DNA of 64,000 nt from Enterobacter wuhouensis (GTDB taxonomy: Bacteria > Pseudomonadota > Gammaproteobacteria > Enterobacterales > Enterobacteriaceae): positions 1-64,000 of the forward strand of contig NZ_SJOO01000003.1 of NCBI RefSeq assembly GCF_004331265.1, given 5' to 3'. Positions 44,562 to 53,353 of the stretch are shown piece after piece. Below the pieces are notes generated by a model. It saw only the letters and a list, made by a program, of their open reading frames with translations, made no database searches and was not told the DNA's origin. How positions within the stretch are numbered: position 1 is the stretch's first letter; every line of letters begins with the position of its first letter. A program made the translations under genes and the position numbers.

Positions 44562-44604
44562 GTGGCCCCTGTTGGGTTTGAATCAACGACCAAGAGATTA
44601 TGAG
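44562..44604 (-). repeat. Degenerate copy of the tRNA-Ile(CAU) 3' half (candidate att site)
   Basis: The sequence GTGGCCCCTGTTGGGTTTGA and the following bases to GATTATGAG match the anticodon-to-3'-end half of the tRNA at 47389-47464, with about six substitutions in 43 nt. The longest identical runs are GTGGCCCCTG, CGACCAAG and GATTATGAG. It marks the distal end of the insertion. Confidence 0.75.
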
Positions 44605-44704
44605 AACCATGATTACTTAAGTATAAACAATAATTTATGTGTAAATCAGTGAGTTAAATAAACCAATATACACCAATATTAGCCAGTATTCTTAAGTTCA
44701 AGCG

Positions 44705-44719
44705 ACACTTTTGCGACAC
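44705..44719 (+). repeat. 15-bp direct repeat, left copy
   Basis: ACACTTTTGCGACAC, identical and in the same orientation as 47306-47320. The KAP stop codon (TAG, minus strand) starts on its last base. Confidence 0.8.
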
Positions 44720-46521
44720 TAAATTTCTGAAAGTGCTCTGTAGGGAAAAAGCCGTTCAATGCGAGCACGATCGATCCCTCTGTTCATTTTTGCTTCAAAC
44801 AACAGGTATAGATTAACCTCACACAACCATAATTTTTCGCTGTAAAGCATTTGATGTGTTGAAACATTTGAATGCCTAGATAATAGGATAGAAGAGATTC
44901 TGTCCCAGTTTTCAACAGGAAGCGTCAGCCAATGAATTACAAATTCTTCGGGAGCGATTTGACTCAGTATATCAATTGTTGAATATTTTCCCGACTGTTT
45001 TCCATCCCCGAGAAGAAGGAACTTAAAATGCTCTATATCTTGATCAAGCGCACACAAGATTTCTTTAGCATATTCTGGTCTTTTGTTTATCTGGCTTAAT
45101 TTTCTTGATTTTTTAAGATAAGAAATTAAATCACTAATATACTTTTGATAAGTATCTTTAATCCAGTAGGAATATGAATTCGCCCTTGTGTAGATACTAT
45201 CTGCGAATGGGTTGTATACTAATGGTTCTGGCTGCAGCAATCCTTTTTCTAAAAGCCCATCAATATAATTACATTGGAATGAATATATTTCATCGAAACT
45301 CATGTTAATTTCTTGTATTTCTGAAAGCATATAAGTTAAGCAGAAGCAGTGCATCATACCTTCAATATCCGTGACTTTAAAATTTCTAAAATCATCAAAC
45401 ATTTCCTCAATTGCTAATCTTACTATTTCGCTTTCCAAATTGTCAAAATTAATTATTTTTACCCAAGCAGGATGTTTAATTCTTTGAAAGAAATACTTGG
45501 ATATATTAATTGAGTTGGTTATTTCTCTTACAGGATATCTACCTGAGTCAAAAATATAGCCTAAAAGTTCATTGTTCAAAGATGGATTTCTAATTTCTTC
45601 CATGGAATATTTATCAATAAATTTTAATATATTCTCATTTTTCTTTTTTTCATCTTCACTTGCTTTTTCACTCTTGCTTTTAAATGCAATATATTCTAAC
45701 TGATTTTTTGGCAATATCCTGATTTCATTTGCATTAAGGTTGCCAAGTCTAAACTCAATGTTGAGTATACAGAAATAATTAAAAAGAGCTTGCATTGCTA
45801 AAGTGTTTTTAATATGCGCCGGCTCGAGACACTTAAGAAGTCTACTGCAATCACTAATAACACATTTCAAGATTCTTAATGAATGGCAATTGGATTTTTT
45901 AAATGATTCTAATATCAATGATTTGGCGTGTGAGTAGTTATTAAGATTCTGATTTTCTTTAAAGAAAGATACTGCTGCCTCATCGATTTGAGGTTCTATT
46001 TTTATAGTGTGTCCGACAATTTTTTCTTTAGTTTTGATAAATTCATGATGGGTTTTTATGTCATGAGCTAAAATTATAACTTTACATTGATGATGTTCGA
46101 CGTACTGATTAATCACCCCTAAAATATCATTGTTTGGAATTGTACAGCGTTCGAGATCATCAAATATTAATACTTTTTCTTTATTAACTGTCTGTTTTAT
46201 TAATGGCCCTAACATGTTACTGATTATACTTCCAGCACCGAAAGTAACCCCGCCGACTTCACTTGAAACTTCTTTTGTCATATCAAGTATTTTTTTTGCA
46301 TAGTTCTTTCCGGGATACATTTTTGAAAAAACAGTACTATAAACTTCTTGGGAGTTATTAATACCGAATAAGCTGACATGGCATTGAAGATTAGCAGGGA
46401 TTGCTTTAAGAACCTGATGTGTTTTACCAGATCCCCATTCGCCAGTTACTAAAACGGCAAATCCGGGGGCATTCAAAGATAGGTAGTAACTCAAATAACT
46501 TTCTAGGTTGGTTTTTTTCAC
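44719..46521 (-). CDS. KAP-like P-loop NTPase (candidate anti-phage cargo)
   Basis: This 600-aa protein is strongly AT-rich compared with its neighbours. Walker A is GEWGSGKT (27-34) and Walker B is KVLIFDDLER (116-125); the DDLER form is characteristic of KAP-family P-loop ATPases. A hydrophobic stretch between them (GAGSIISNMLGPLI, about 95-108) recalls the membrane insertion of some KAP proteins. The remaining 400 residues are helical and not recognised. GTG start at 46521, with AAGG 7 nt upstream. It follows the integrase stop by 19 nt. KAP ATPases include the phage-exclusion protein PifA; a defence role is inference. Confidence 0.8.
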   Translation of the reverse strand: MKKTNLESYLSYYLSLNAPGFAVLVTGEWGSGKTHQVLKAIPANLQCHVSLFGINNSQEVYSTVFSKMYPGKNYAKKILDMTKEVSSEVGGVTFGAGSIISNMLGPLIKQTVNKEKVLIFDDLERCTIPNNDILGVINQYVEHHQCKVIILAHDIKTHHEFIKTKEKIVGHTIKIEPQIDEAAVSFFKENQNLNNYSHAKSLILESFKKSNCHSLRILKCVISDCSRLLKCLEPAHIKNTLAMQALFNYFCILNIEFRLGNLNANEIRILPKNQLEYIAFKSKSEKASEDEKKKNENILKFIDKYSMEEIRNPSLNNELLGYIFDSGRYPVREITNSINISKYFFQRIKHPAWVKIINFDNLESEIVRLAIEEMFDDFRNFKVTDIEGMMHCFCLTYMLSEIQEINMSFDEIYSFQCNYIDGLLEKGLLQPEPLVYNPFADSIYTRANSYSYWIKDTYQKYISDLISYLKKSRKLSQINKRPEYAKEILCALDQDIEHFKFLLLGDGKQSGKYSTIDILSQIAPEEFVIHWLTLPVENWDRISSILLSRHSNVSTHQMLYSEKLWLCEVNLYLLFEAKMNRGIDRARIERLFPYRALSEI

Positions 46522-46540
46522 GCGTTAACCTTAATTTTAA

Positions 46541-47245
46541 CTAGTTTGCTAAGGGATTAAGTTTTAATGCTTCGTCTAAGTGGTTTGGTGCAAATTGCGC
46601 ATAACGCATTGTCATTTTTATATCTGTGTGCCCAAGTAGGCGCTGAAGAACAATAATGTTCCCTCCATTCATCATAAAATGAGATGCAAAAGTGTGTCTC
46701 AAAGCGTGCGTGGATTGGCCAGCAGGCAATTCTATCCCTGCGCGTTCAAGGGCTGATCTAAAGGCGTAATAGCATGACTTAAAAAGAGAACCGTTCTTTT
46801 TGGGGAGCTCCGCTATGATTTCTGATGTTACCGGAATGGTAAGGTTGCGCTTACCTTTAGTTTTTATAAAAGTTACTTTTCCAGCTGTTATTTGGCTTCT
46901 CTTTAAATTTTCCGCCTCGCTCCAGCGAGCGCCCGTAGCGAGACTAATTTTGACAATCATCTCTAAATCTCTAGCAGAACTGCGGCGGCATTCCTCCAAA
47001 AGCTTATCAATCTGCTCAACCGTCAGATACTCCTCATTCAACTTGCCGAGTATCGATAAAGGGTCTTCGCATTCTTTATTAATTCTACGTAACCATTCTA
47101 AAGCTTTTACATGCTTTGAACCTTCGGGAGCATGTCCCGGAGCATCGGCATAGAAAAAAAGACTATCTAACCCAGCGTGGGTTTCTACGGATGATATGTG
47201 ATCGGCTACAACTGACACTAAAGGCTGCGGAATTTTTCTTTCCAT
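46541..47245 (-). CDS. P2-type tyrosine integrase lacking its N-terminal domain
   Basis: This 234-aa protein has a complete catalytic domain: R107 (GARWSE), lysine in KTKGK (about 128-131), H180-x-x-R183 (HALRH), H206 (LLGHTD) and Y215 (MRYAQF). The ending HLDEALKLNPLAN is close to that of phage P2 Int. Full-length relatives are about 330-340 aa; the arm-binding and most of the core-binding region is missing, and residues 1-45 resemble neither. It lies 144 nt from ileX. It may be inactive or work only with a helper. Confidence 0.85.
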   Translation of the reverse strand: MERKIPQPLVSVVADHISSVETHAGLDSLFFYADAPGHAPEGSKHVKALEWLRRINKECEDPLSILGKLNEEYLTVEQIDKLLEECRRSSARDLEMIVKISLATGARWSEAENLKRSQITAGKVTFIKTKGKRNLTIPVTSEIIAELPKKNGSLFKSCYYAFRSALERAGIELPAGQSTHALRHTFASHFMMNGGNIIVLQRLLGHTDIKMTMRYAQFAPNHLDEALKLNPLAN

Positions 47246-47305
47246 TTTCCTCTAACTCGTCGTTTGAAAGGTTGGTGCGTTGGCTCGCATTGGCTAAGGA
47301 GTGCA

Positions 47306-47320
47306 ACACTTTTGCGACAC
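47306..47320 (+). repeat. 15-bp direct repeat, right copy
   Basis: ACACTTTTGCGACAC, identical to 44705-44719, between the integrase start and ileX. Confidence 0.8.
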
Positions 47321-47388
47321 AACGGAAGAGAATAGCTAGTTTTACAAGAATTTATGATGGAGATGTTGCTGATACTAAAGGGAAAATT

Positions 47389-47464
47389 TGGTGGCCCCTG
47401 CTGGACTTGAACCAGCGACCAAGCGATTATGAGTCGCCTGCTCTAACCACTGAGCTAAGGGGCC
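47389..47464 (-). tRNA. ileX: tRNA-Ile (CAU anticodon, lysidine-modified)
   Basis: A 76-nt gene including the encoded CCA. The acceptor stem GGCCCCT pairs with AGGGGCC; the anticodon loop is CTCATAA (anticodon CAU); the T arm is GCTGG-TTCAAGT-CCAGC. The sequence reads as E. coli ileX, and its place beside mug agrees. The CAU anticodon is converted to lysidine-AU by TilS to read AUA. It is the integration site of the adjacent element. Confidence 0.96.
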
Positions 47465-47589
47465 GTGGCGGTGAATTATAAAGTAACTCCCCTCAGCAAT
47501 CCAGCCATTCACACCTGCCTGCTGTTTTTATAAACAATGCATAATCAATCCTTTATACTTCCTTAACGATGTATCCATTGGGAGTAAAG

Positions 47590-48096
47590 ATGATCAACGA
47601 CATTCTGGCCCCGGGCCTGCGGGTGGTGTTCTGCGGAATCAACCCCGGCAAGTCCTCGGCGCACACCGGTTTTCACTTCGCCCATTCGGGAAATCGCTTC
47701 TGGAAGGTGATCCATCAGGCAGGCTTTACCGACAGGCAGCTCAAGCCCGAAGAAGAGCAGCACCTTCTGGATACGCGGTGTGGGATCACCATGCTGGTCG
47801 AACGCCCCACGGTGCAGGCAACGGAAGTAAACCTGCATGAGCTGCGCACTGGCGGGCGTGAGTTGATCGGGAAAATTGAAGACTATCAGCCTGCCGCGCT
47901 GGCGATCCTCGGCAAGCAGGCCTACGAGCAGGCGTTCAGCCAGCGCGGGGCGCAGTGGGGCAAGCAGAGTATAAGCATCGGCGTCACGCAGGTATGGGTG
48001 TTGCCGAACCCGAGCGGATTGAACAGGGCAACGCTGGACAAGCTGGTTGAGGCGTATCGGGAACTCGATGAAGCCCTTATCGTGCGCGGGTTGTAG
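47590..48096 (+). CDS. mug: G/U(T) mismatch-specific DNA glycosylase Mug
   Basis: This 168-aa protein is the same length as E. coli Mug. It removes uracil, thymine or ethenocytosine opposite G. The active-site motif GINPGKSS (E. coli GINPGLSS) is at residues 16-23, and the intercalation motif NPSGLNRA is near 140-147. GGGAG precedes ATG 47590 by 5 nt; the frame from 47569 lacks a ribosome site. Confidence 0.95.
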   Translation: MINDILAPGLRVVFCGINPGKSSAHTGFHFAHSGNRFWKVIHQAGFTDRQLKPEEEQHLLDTRCGITMLVERPTVQATEVNLHELRTGGRELIGKIEDYQPAALAILGKQAYEQAFSQRGAQWGKQSISIGVTQVWVLPNPSGLNRATLDKLVEAYRELDEALIVRGL

Positions 48097-48098
48097 CT

Positions 48099-48119
48099 GC
48101 CGGAGCCAGAGGCTCCGGC
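48099..48119. other. Hairpin between mug and the TonB-receptor gene
   Basis: GCCGGAGCC-AGA-GGCTCCGGC is a perfect 9-bp stem with a 3-nt loop at convergent gene ends. Neither side has a T run, so termination is uncertain. Confidence 0.6.
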
Positions 48120-48126
48120 ATCATCA

Positions 48127-50124
48127 TCAGAACTCGAAACGGGCACCCATGTTGTAGCGGCGTCCTTCCAGGATGGAAGACTGGTTGTAGGACGTTTTGT
48201 ATATCGGGTTTACGTCGAACAGGTTGTAGACCCCCGCCATCAGCGTGATGCGCTTGTTGAGGTGGTAGCGTGCGCCCATGTCGACCAGCGCATAGGCTTC
48301 TGTGGATGTCGATTTGCCGGTGTTTGGCGTATTGCTGCGCCAGCTGGCTTTGGTCCACAGCTCAAGGTCGTTAAGCGCGCTCCACGTCAGGGACAGGTTG
48401 GCCATGCTGCTCGGGAATTCGTTCAGCGCTTCACCCTTGTACTGACCGCTCTTTTGCTCGCTGTGGGTGTAGGTATAGTTCGCGTTCGCCTTCAGCGCTG
48501 GCGTCACCTGCCAGTCGCCGTTTAGCTCCAGGCCATAAATCTCCGCGTCGCTGACGTTGAAATACTGGGAGACCTCTTCTGCTTCATACCCGTTGTACAC
48601 ACACTTCTGCGTGGCGGTTGCCGTACAGATGGTGTAATCGCTGATCTTGTCTTTAAATTTGGTGAAGAACACGGTGGCATCCAGCGCAAGAGTGTCCTCC
48701 TGCCAGTAGACGCCCAGCTCGGTGTTGACGCTCTGTTCCGGCTTCAGGTCATCGTTGCCTATGCCGATAAAGGAGTACGGATAGGCGCCGTAGACGCTGG
48801 TGAAACCTTCGTTGTTCTCACGCAAATCCGGTTTTTTATAGCCTGCCGATACGCCGCCCTTCAGCGCCCAGCTTTCATCGAGGGTCCAGTTACCGTAGAG
48901 CTTCGGCGTCACGTGGTAGCCAAAGTAGCTATCGTGATCCAGGCGTGCAGAGGTCGTCAGGATAAAGTCAGGCACCATCATCCATGCATCTTCGGCAAAG
49001 ACTGCCCAGCCGTTGCGGGCGATCTTGCTGACCGGGGTCACGCCCGGCACTTCCTTGTCTGCAATACCGAAGGTGTCGTCCAGTTCATTGCGCGTGAAGT
49101 TAATCCCCAGCGTCAGCTTGTGATCGCCAAGCGTAAAGGTGTTCGCGCTGTTGGCCTCGTAGTTTTTTTGCTTGATGAACTGCGAGCTCATGCCCGGCAC
49201 GCGATATTCGGTTTTGGCGTTCTCGTAGCTGACGAAGTTCTTCACCTCCAGCAGATCGTCGCCGTACCAGGCGTGCTGAGCGAGCGACGCGGCATCACGA
49301 TCGAAGTCCCACTGCCAGGCTTTATCGTTGTGCGATTTTACCTGGTGCCCCTTAACGACGTTCAAATCCCACAGCTGGGTATCGGTCGGAGACATATTGA
49401 TGGTGGCATCCAGGTTCCCGGCCTGGTGCTTCACAAAGCGCTCGTCGTTCTGGCTGTCGTCATCGCGACGGTCAAGATAATCCGCCGCCACGCTCACCCC
49501 GAGCTTGCCCGGAATGACTGGCCCCATCAGGAAGGCGTTGGTCTGGTTGGTGTTGCCGTACTCGCTCTTCTCCTGCAGGAAGTAGTTATCTTCCAGCACG
49601 CCGGTCCATTTATCCAGGTTATAGCCTTTTTTGGTGATGACGTTGACCACGCCGCCGATAGAGTCGGAACCGTACAGCGAAGACATCGGCCCGCGAATCA
49701 CCTCGATGCGCTCGATAGCCGCCATCGGCGGAAGGAAGGCCGCTTCAGTACCGATGTGGTGCCCGTAAGGACGGGATTCGCGGGTACCCTGTTTGATGCC
49801 GTTGACCATGTAAGAGGTATAGGTCGAGTCCATACCGCGCATCTGGACGTCGCCCGTGGCAAGGCTTCCGTTACCGTTGCCCACCAGGACGCCGGGCATC
49901 TCGCGCAGCGCTTCGGTGACGTTTTGATTCGAACGGGTGTTAAGCTCTTTTTCGCCGACGACGGAGATGGTGGCCGGTGCCTCGCGGCGCTCCTGTGCAA
50001 AACCGGTGGCGGTGACCACGAGCCGATCTTCATCAGCAGGCGTTGTTTCTTCAGCGAAAACGGTCGCAGGAAGGGTGGCGAGGGCGAGCGACATCGCCAG
50101 CGCCGTACGTGTCTGGTTAATCAC
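48127..50124 (-). CDS. TonB-dependent outer-membrane receptor (CirA-like)
   Basis: This 665-aa receptor has a signal peptide (MINQTRTALAMSLALATLPATVFA), a TonB box (EDRLVVTA near residues 32-39), a plug domain (IERIEVIRGPMSSLYGSDSI) and a 22-strand barrel ending RRYNMGARFEF with terminal Phe. The plug resembles CirA and related catecholate-siderophore receptors more than FepA or YncD. It starts 10 nt after a YncE-like gene, in the same Fur-boxed operon. The ligand is unknown; iron-siderophore uptake is the likeliest. Confidence 0.88.
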   Translation of the reverse strand: MINQTRTALAMSLALATLPATVFAEETTPADEDRLVVTATGFAQERREAPATISVVGEKELNTRSNQNVTEALREMPGVLVGNGNGSLATGDVQMRGMDSTYTSYMVNGIKQGTRESRPYGHHIGTEAAFLPPMAAIERIEVIRGPMSSLYGSDSIGGVVNVITKKGYNLDKWTGVLEDNYFLQEKSEYGNTNQTNAFLMGPVIPGKLGVSVAADYLDRRDDDSQNDERFVKHQAGNLDATINMSPTDTQLWDLNVVKGHQVKSHNDKAWQWDFDRDAASLAQHAWYGDDLLEVKNFVSYENAKTEYRVPGMSSQFIKQKNYEANSANTFTLGDHKLTLGINFTRNELDDTFGIADKEVPGVTPVSKIARNGWAVFAEDAWMMVPDFILTTSARLDHDSYFGYHVTPKLYGNWTLDESWALKGGVSAGYKKPDLRENNEGFTSVYGAYPYSFIGIGNDDLKPEQSVNTELGVYWQEDTLALDATVFFTKFKDKISDYTICTATATQKCVYNGYEAEEVSQYFNVSDAEIYGLELNGDWQVTPALKANANYTYTHSEQKSGQYKGEALNEFPSSMANLSLTWSALNDLELWTKASWRSNTPNTGKSTSTEAYALVDMGARYHLNKRITLMAGVYNLFDVNPIYKTSYNQSSILEGRRYNMGARFEF

Positions 50125-50134
50125 AGCGTGCTCC

Positions 50135-51184
50135 TCAGAATTGGGTTAGATCGAGTTTGAGCACGTAGTCAGCCTTGTTGGCTTTCTCATCCTGCTTCAC
50201 GCTGACGAACAGCGTTTTACCGTCAGGTGAAAGCACCATGCTGTTCGGCATGGCTGCCGTTTTGACGGTGTGCTTCAGGCTGTAGTTGCTGGCATCGATA
50301 ATGCTGATCTGACGGGCATTGCGGTGGGTGACATACACTTCGTTGCGCGCGGCGTTGTAGACCGCGGCGATAGAGTTCGGGGTTGGGACGCGATGAACGA
50401 TCTTGCCGGTGCCGAGCTGCACAACCAGCACGTCGGCAGTATTGGTATCCGCGATAAAGCCGACGCCTTTGGCGGTATTCATGGCGATATTCAGGAAGTA
50501 GTGCTTAGGTTCGGATGGGTCAACCTTCACGCGGGAAAGCACCTGGGACGTTTTGCCATTCAGAGTGACTAACTCGCCTTTGCCGGTGACGGCGTAGACT
50601 TTGTCGCCATCTTCATCGACGGCAAAGCCGACCGGATCCATGCCTTTCAGGGCATGCAAAAGCCTCTGGTTCTGCGTGTCGACAACCCACAGCACGCCTT
50701 TACCTTCACTGCCGATGCCGGAGACATACAGGCGGTGGTGTTTCTTATCAAGAACTACCTCGCGGACGTGTGCTTTATTCTCAGCATCCGCAAGCTGGAG
50801 GGTTTTCACTTCTTTGCTGGTGCGGGTATCGAGCAGCGTCACTGAGCCATCCAGCGCGTTGCCTAACCACAGGATATGGTTGGCGTCATCGAGTGAAACC
50901 GCAAACGGGCGGCGCTGGGTAGTAATGCGCTCATCTACTTTTAGTGAATCGGCGGCAAGCTGGAACACTTCTCCGGCGGTTTTGTCTTTCTCGAAAGAGG
51001 GGGCAGAGGCCGCGTAGAGGGCCTGTTGTCCGGCGTCATAAGCCAGTTCGTAAACGCCGTGACCCAGCGTCTGAGTGGAAAACTGATTTTCCGTGAAGTC
51101 CTTTGCCAAAACAGAACCCGCATGAAGGGCTAGGGAAATCGCGAGCGCACAGAGGGATTGATTTTTTAATGTTCTGAAATTCAT
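50135..51184 (-). CDS. YncE-like periplasmic beta-propeller protein
   Basis: This 349-aa protein has a signal peptide (NQSLCALAISLALHAGSVLA) and repeated propeller strands such as HRLYVSGIGSEGKGVLWVVD and NEVYVTHRNARQISIIDASN, homologous to E. coli YncE. YncE is Fur-regulated, secreted to the periplasm and of unknown function. In E. coli yncE sits beside the TonB receptor gene yncD; here a related protein forms an operon with a CirA-like receptor, placed between mug and rpoD. A Fur box lies 37 bp before the ATG. Confidence 0.88.
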   Translation of the reverse strand: MNFRTLKNQSLCALAISLALHAGSVLAKDFTENQFSTQTLGHGVYELAYDAGQQALYAASAPSFEKDKTAGEVFQLAADSLKVDERITTQRRPFAVSLDDANHILWLGNALDGSVTLLDTRTSKEVKTLQLADAENKAHVREVVLDKKHHRLYVSGIGSEGKGVLWVVDTQNQRLLHALKGMDPVGFAVDEDGDKVYAVTGKGELVTLNGKTSQVLSRVKVDPSEPKHYFLNIAMNTAKGVGFIADTNTADVLVVQLGTGKIVHRVPTPNSIAAVYNAARNEVYVTHRNARQISIIDASNYSLKHTVKTAAMPNSMVLSPDGKTLFVSVKQDEKANKADYVLKLDLTQF

Positions 51185-51220
51185 GTAATTTTTCTTTACA
51201 GTAGTTTACGAAAAGAAAAA

Positions 51221-51241
51221 TGATAATGAAAATAAATATCA
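51221..51241 (-). promoter_or_regulatory. Fur box of the yncE-like/TonB-receptor operon
   Basis: The plus strand TGATAATGAAAATAAATATCA carries GATAATGA and, inverted, TATCA with A/T spacing, close to the Fur repeats. It supports iron repression of the operon. Confidence 0.75.
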
Positions 51242-51302
51242 TTTACAATTGCATGTTCGCGCTGTTACCCCTACCAATTTTTGTACTCTGCGGAAAATCC
51301 GC

Positions 51303-51331
51303 AAAAAAAAAGCTCCCCGGAGGGAGCTTTT
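51303..51331 (-). terminator. Terminator of rpoD
   Basis: Minus strand AAAGCTCCC and GGGAGCTTT with a short loop, followed by nine T. It lies 16 nt after the rpoD stop. Confidence 0.9.
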
Positions 51332-51346
51332 CAATAACGGGAACGA

Positions 51347-53188
51347 TTAGTCGTCCAGGAAGCTGCGCAGCACTTCAGAGCGGCTTGGATGGCGCAGCTT
51401 ACGCAGCGCTTTCGCTTCGATCTGACGGATACGCTCGCGGGTAACGTCGAACTGTTTACCCACTTCTTCCAGCGTGTGGTCGGTGTTCATATCGATACCG
51501 AAACGCATACGCAGCACTTTCGCTTCACGGGCGGTCAGGCCAGCCAGAACGTCGTGCGTGGCGGCACGCAGGCTCTCGGTGGTCGCAGAGTCCAGCGGCA
51601 GCTCGAGGGTGGTATCCTCGATGAAATCACCCAGATGCGAATCTTCATCGTCGCCGATTGGCGTTTCCATGGAGATTGGCTCTTTGGCGATCTTCAGCAC
51701 TTTGCGGATCTTGTCTTCCGGCATCAGCATGCGCTCGGCCAGCTCTTCCGGCGTCGGCTCGCGGCCCATCTCCTGCAGCATCTGGCGGGAGATACGGTTG
51801 AGCTTGTTGATGGTCTCAATCATATGCACCGGAATACGGATGGTGCGCGCCTGGTCTGCGATAGAGCGGGTGATCGCCTGACGGATCCACCATGTCGCGT
51901 AGGTGGAGAACTTGTAACCACGACGGTATTCAAACTTATCTACCGCTTTCATCAGACCGATGTTGCCTTCCTGGATCAGATCCAGGAACTGCAGACCACG
52001 GTTGGTGTATTTCTTGGCGATAGAGATAACCAGACGTAAGTTCGCTTCAACCATCTCTTTCTTCGCACGGCGGGCTTTCGCTTCACCGATGGACATACGA
52101 CGGTTAATGTCTTTCACCTGCTCGATGGTCAGGCCGGTTTCTTCTTCAATCTGCTGCAGCTTCTGCAGGCCACGATGGACGTCTTCCTTCACGTCGTGCA
52201 GTTTTTCAGACCACGGCTTGTTCATCGCGATAGCCGCGTTGAACCAGGTTTCGCTGGTTTCGTTACCGGTGAAGAGAGTGATGAAGTTCTTCTTCGGCAT
52301 TTTGCACTGCTCAACGCACAGCTTCATGATGATGCGTTCCTGGGTGCGTACGCGATCCATCATCACGCGCATGCTGTTAACCAGGTAGTCGAACTGTTTT
52401 GGCACCAGGCGGAACTGTTTGAATACTTCAGACAGCTTCAGGATCTCTTCCTGAGCGGCGGCGTGGCTGCGGCCTTTTGCCTTGATGGTATCGCGGGCCA
52501 GTTCGTACTGGGTACGCAGCTCGCCAAACTTCTCACGCGCCAGTTCAGGGTCGATGCTGTTGTCATCGTCGCTGTCGTCTTCTTCTTCCTCGTCTTCTTC
52601 TTCGTCGTCATCCATCTCTTCCTGAGACAGTTCAGAACCGACGTGAGTGGCGGTTGGCGCCATATCTTCTTCAGCGTTCGGGTCGACAAAGCCGGTGATA
52701 AGGTCGGAGAGGCGAGCTTCTTCAGCTTCAACGCGATCGTACTGCTCCAGCAGGTAGGTGATCGCTTCCGGGTATTCGGCAACAGAGCACTGCACCTGGT
52801 TGATACCGTCTTCGATGCGTTTCGCGATGTCGATTTCGCCTTCGCGGGTCAGCAGTTCAACGGTACCCATTTCGCGCATGTACATGCGGACCGGGTCAGT
52901 GGTACGCCCGATTTCAGATTCCACGCTGGACAGTACCTGTGCAGCAGCTTCTTCCGCATCTTCGTCAGTGTTGTTGGAGGTTTCAGCCAGCAACAGATCA
53001 TCGGCATCAGGTGCTTCTTCCATCACCTGAATACCCATGTCATTGATCATTTGGATGATGTCTTCGATCTGATCTGAATCGACGATATCTTCCGGCAGAT
53101 GGTCATTGACCTCGGCATAGGTCAGATAGCCTTGCTCCTTACCGCGTTGGACAAGAAGTTTCAGCTGTGACTGCGGGTTTTGCTCCAT
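51347..53188 (-). CDS. rpoD: RNA polymerase primary sigma factor sigma-70 (RpoD)
   Basis: This 613-aa protein has the same length as E. coli RpoD. Region 1.1 is at the N-terminus ([20 protein letters not shown]); the acidic non-conserved insert ([18 protein letters not shown]) follows region 1.2. Region 2.3-2.4 is in [20 protein letters not shown], and the region 4.2 HTH is [21 protein letters not shown] chose 53188 because it gives the E. coli N-terminus; the frame from 53242 adds 18 residues of leader. Third gene of the rpsU-dnaG-rpoD operon. Confidence 0.98.
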   Translation of the reverse strand: MEQNPQSQLKLLVQRGKEQGYLTYAEVNDHLPEDIVDSDQIEDIIQMINDMGIQVMEEAPDADDLLLAETSNNTDEDAEEAAAQVLSSVESEIGRTTDPVRMYMREMGTVELLTREGEIDIAKRIEDGINQVQCSVAEYPEAITYLLEQYDRVEAEEARLSDLITGFVDPNAEEDMAPTATHVGSELSQEEMDDDEEEDEEEEDDSDDDNSIDPELAREKFGELRTQYELARDTIKAKGRSHAAAQEEILKLSEVFKQFRLVPKQFDYLVNSMRVMMDRVRTQERIIMKLCVEQCKMPKKNFITLFTGNETSETWFNAAIAMNKPWSEKLHDVKEDVHRGLQKLQQIEEETGLTIEQVKDINRRMSIGEAKARRAKKEMVEANLRLVISIAKKYTNRGLQFLDLIQEGNIGLMKAVDKFEYRRGYKFSTYATWWIRQAITRSIADQARTIRIPVHMIETINKLNRISRQMLQEMGREPTPEELAERMLMPEDKIRKVLKIAKEPISMETPIGDDEDSHLGDFIEDTTLELPLDSATTESLRAATHDVLAGLTAREAKVLRMRFGIDMNTDHTLEEVGKQFDVTRERIRQIEAKALRKLRHPSRSEVLRSFLDD

Positions 53189-53353
53189 AAGACGGTATCC
53201 ACACTTAATTCGTTTGATTGGTGTCGGCGGTGGGGCTGCCAACCTTTAAAGCGAGGGCGTACTTATATTTTTGCCGCTGCCTCTCAGTGCGGCTGCCGGG
53301 GGCTTCCCGATCGATATTCGGCACTTAAGCCGTTAAATACTTTTGTCTTTCAC

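Larger units (their letters stand above)
44562..47388. mobile_element. Small integrative element or relic at ileX (integrase + KAP ATPase)
   Basis: The segment is bounded by the intact tRNA-Ile(CAU) gene and a degenerate copy of its 3' half. It contains a shortened tyrosine integrase next to the tRNA and one AT-rich cargo gene. In E. coli yqjH follows ileX directly, so this is extra DNA. A 15-bp direct repeat (ACACTTTTGCGACAC) occurs at 44705-44719 and 47306-47320, just inside each end, as expected for integrase arm sites. The mismatches in the distal copy and the missing integrase N-terminus suggest it is now fixed in place. Confidence 0.75.

Noticed and set aside
44419..44610. 63-codon minus-strand frame at the left end of the ileX insertion
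   Set aside because: It reads through the tRNA-like att copy and has no ribosome site or recognisable domain.
47116..47481. 121-codon plus-strand frame across ileX
   Set aside because: It translates the reverse complement of the tRNA and the integrase 5' end.
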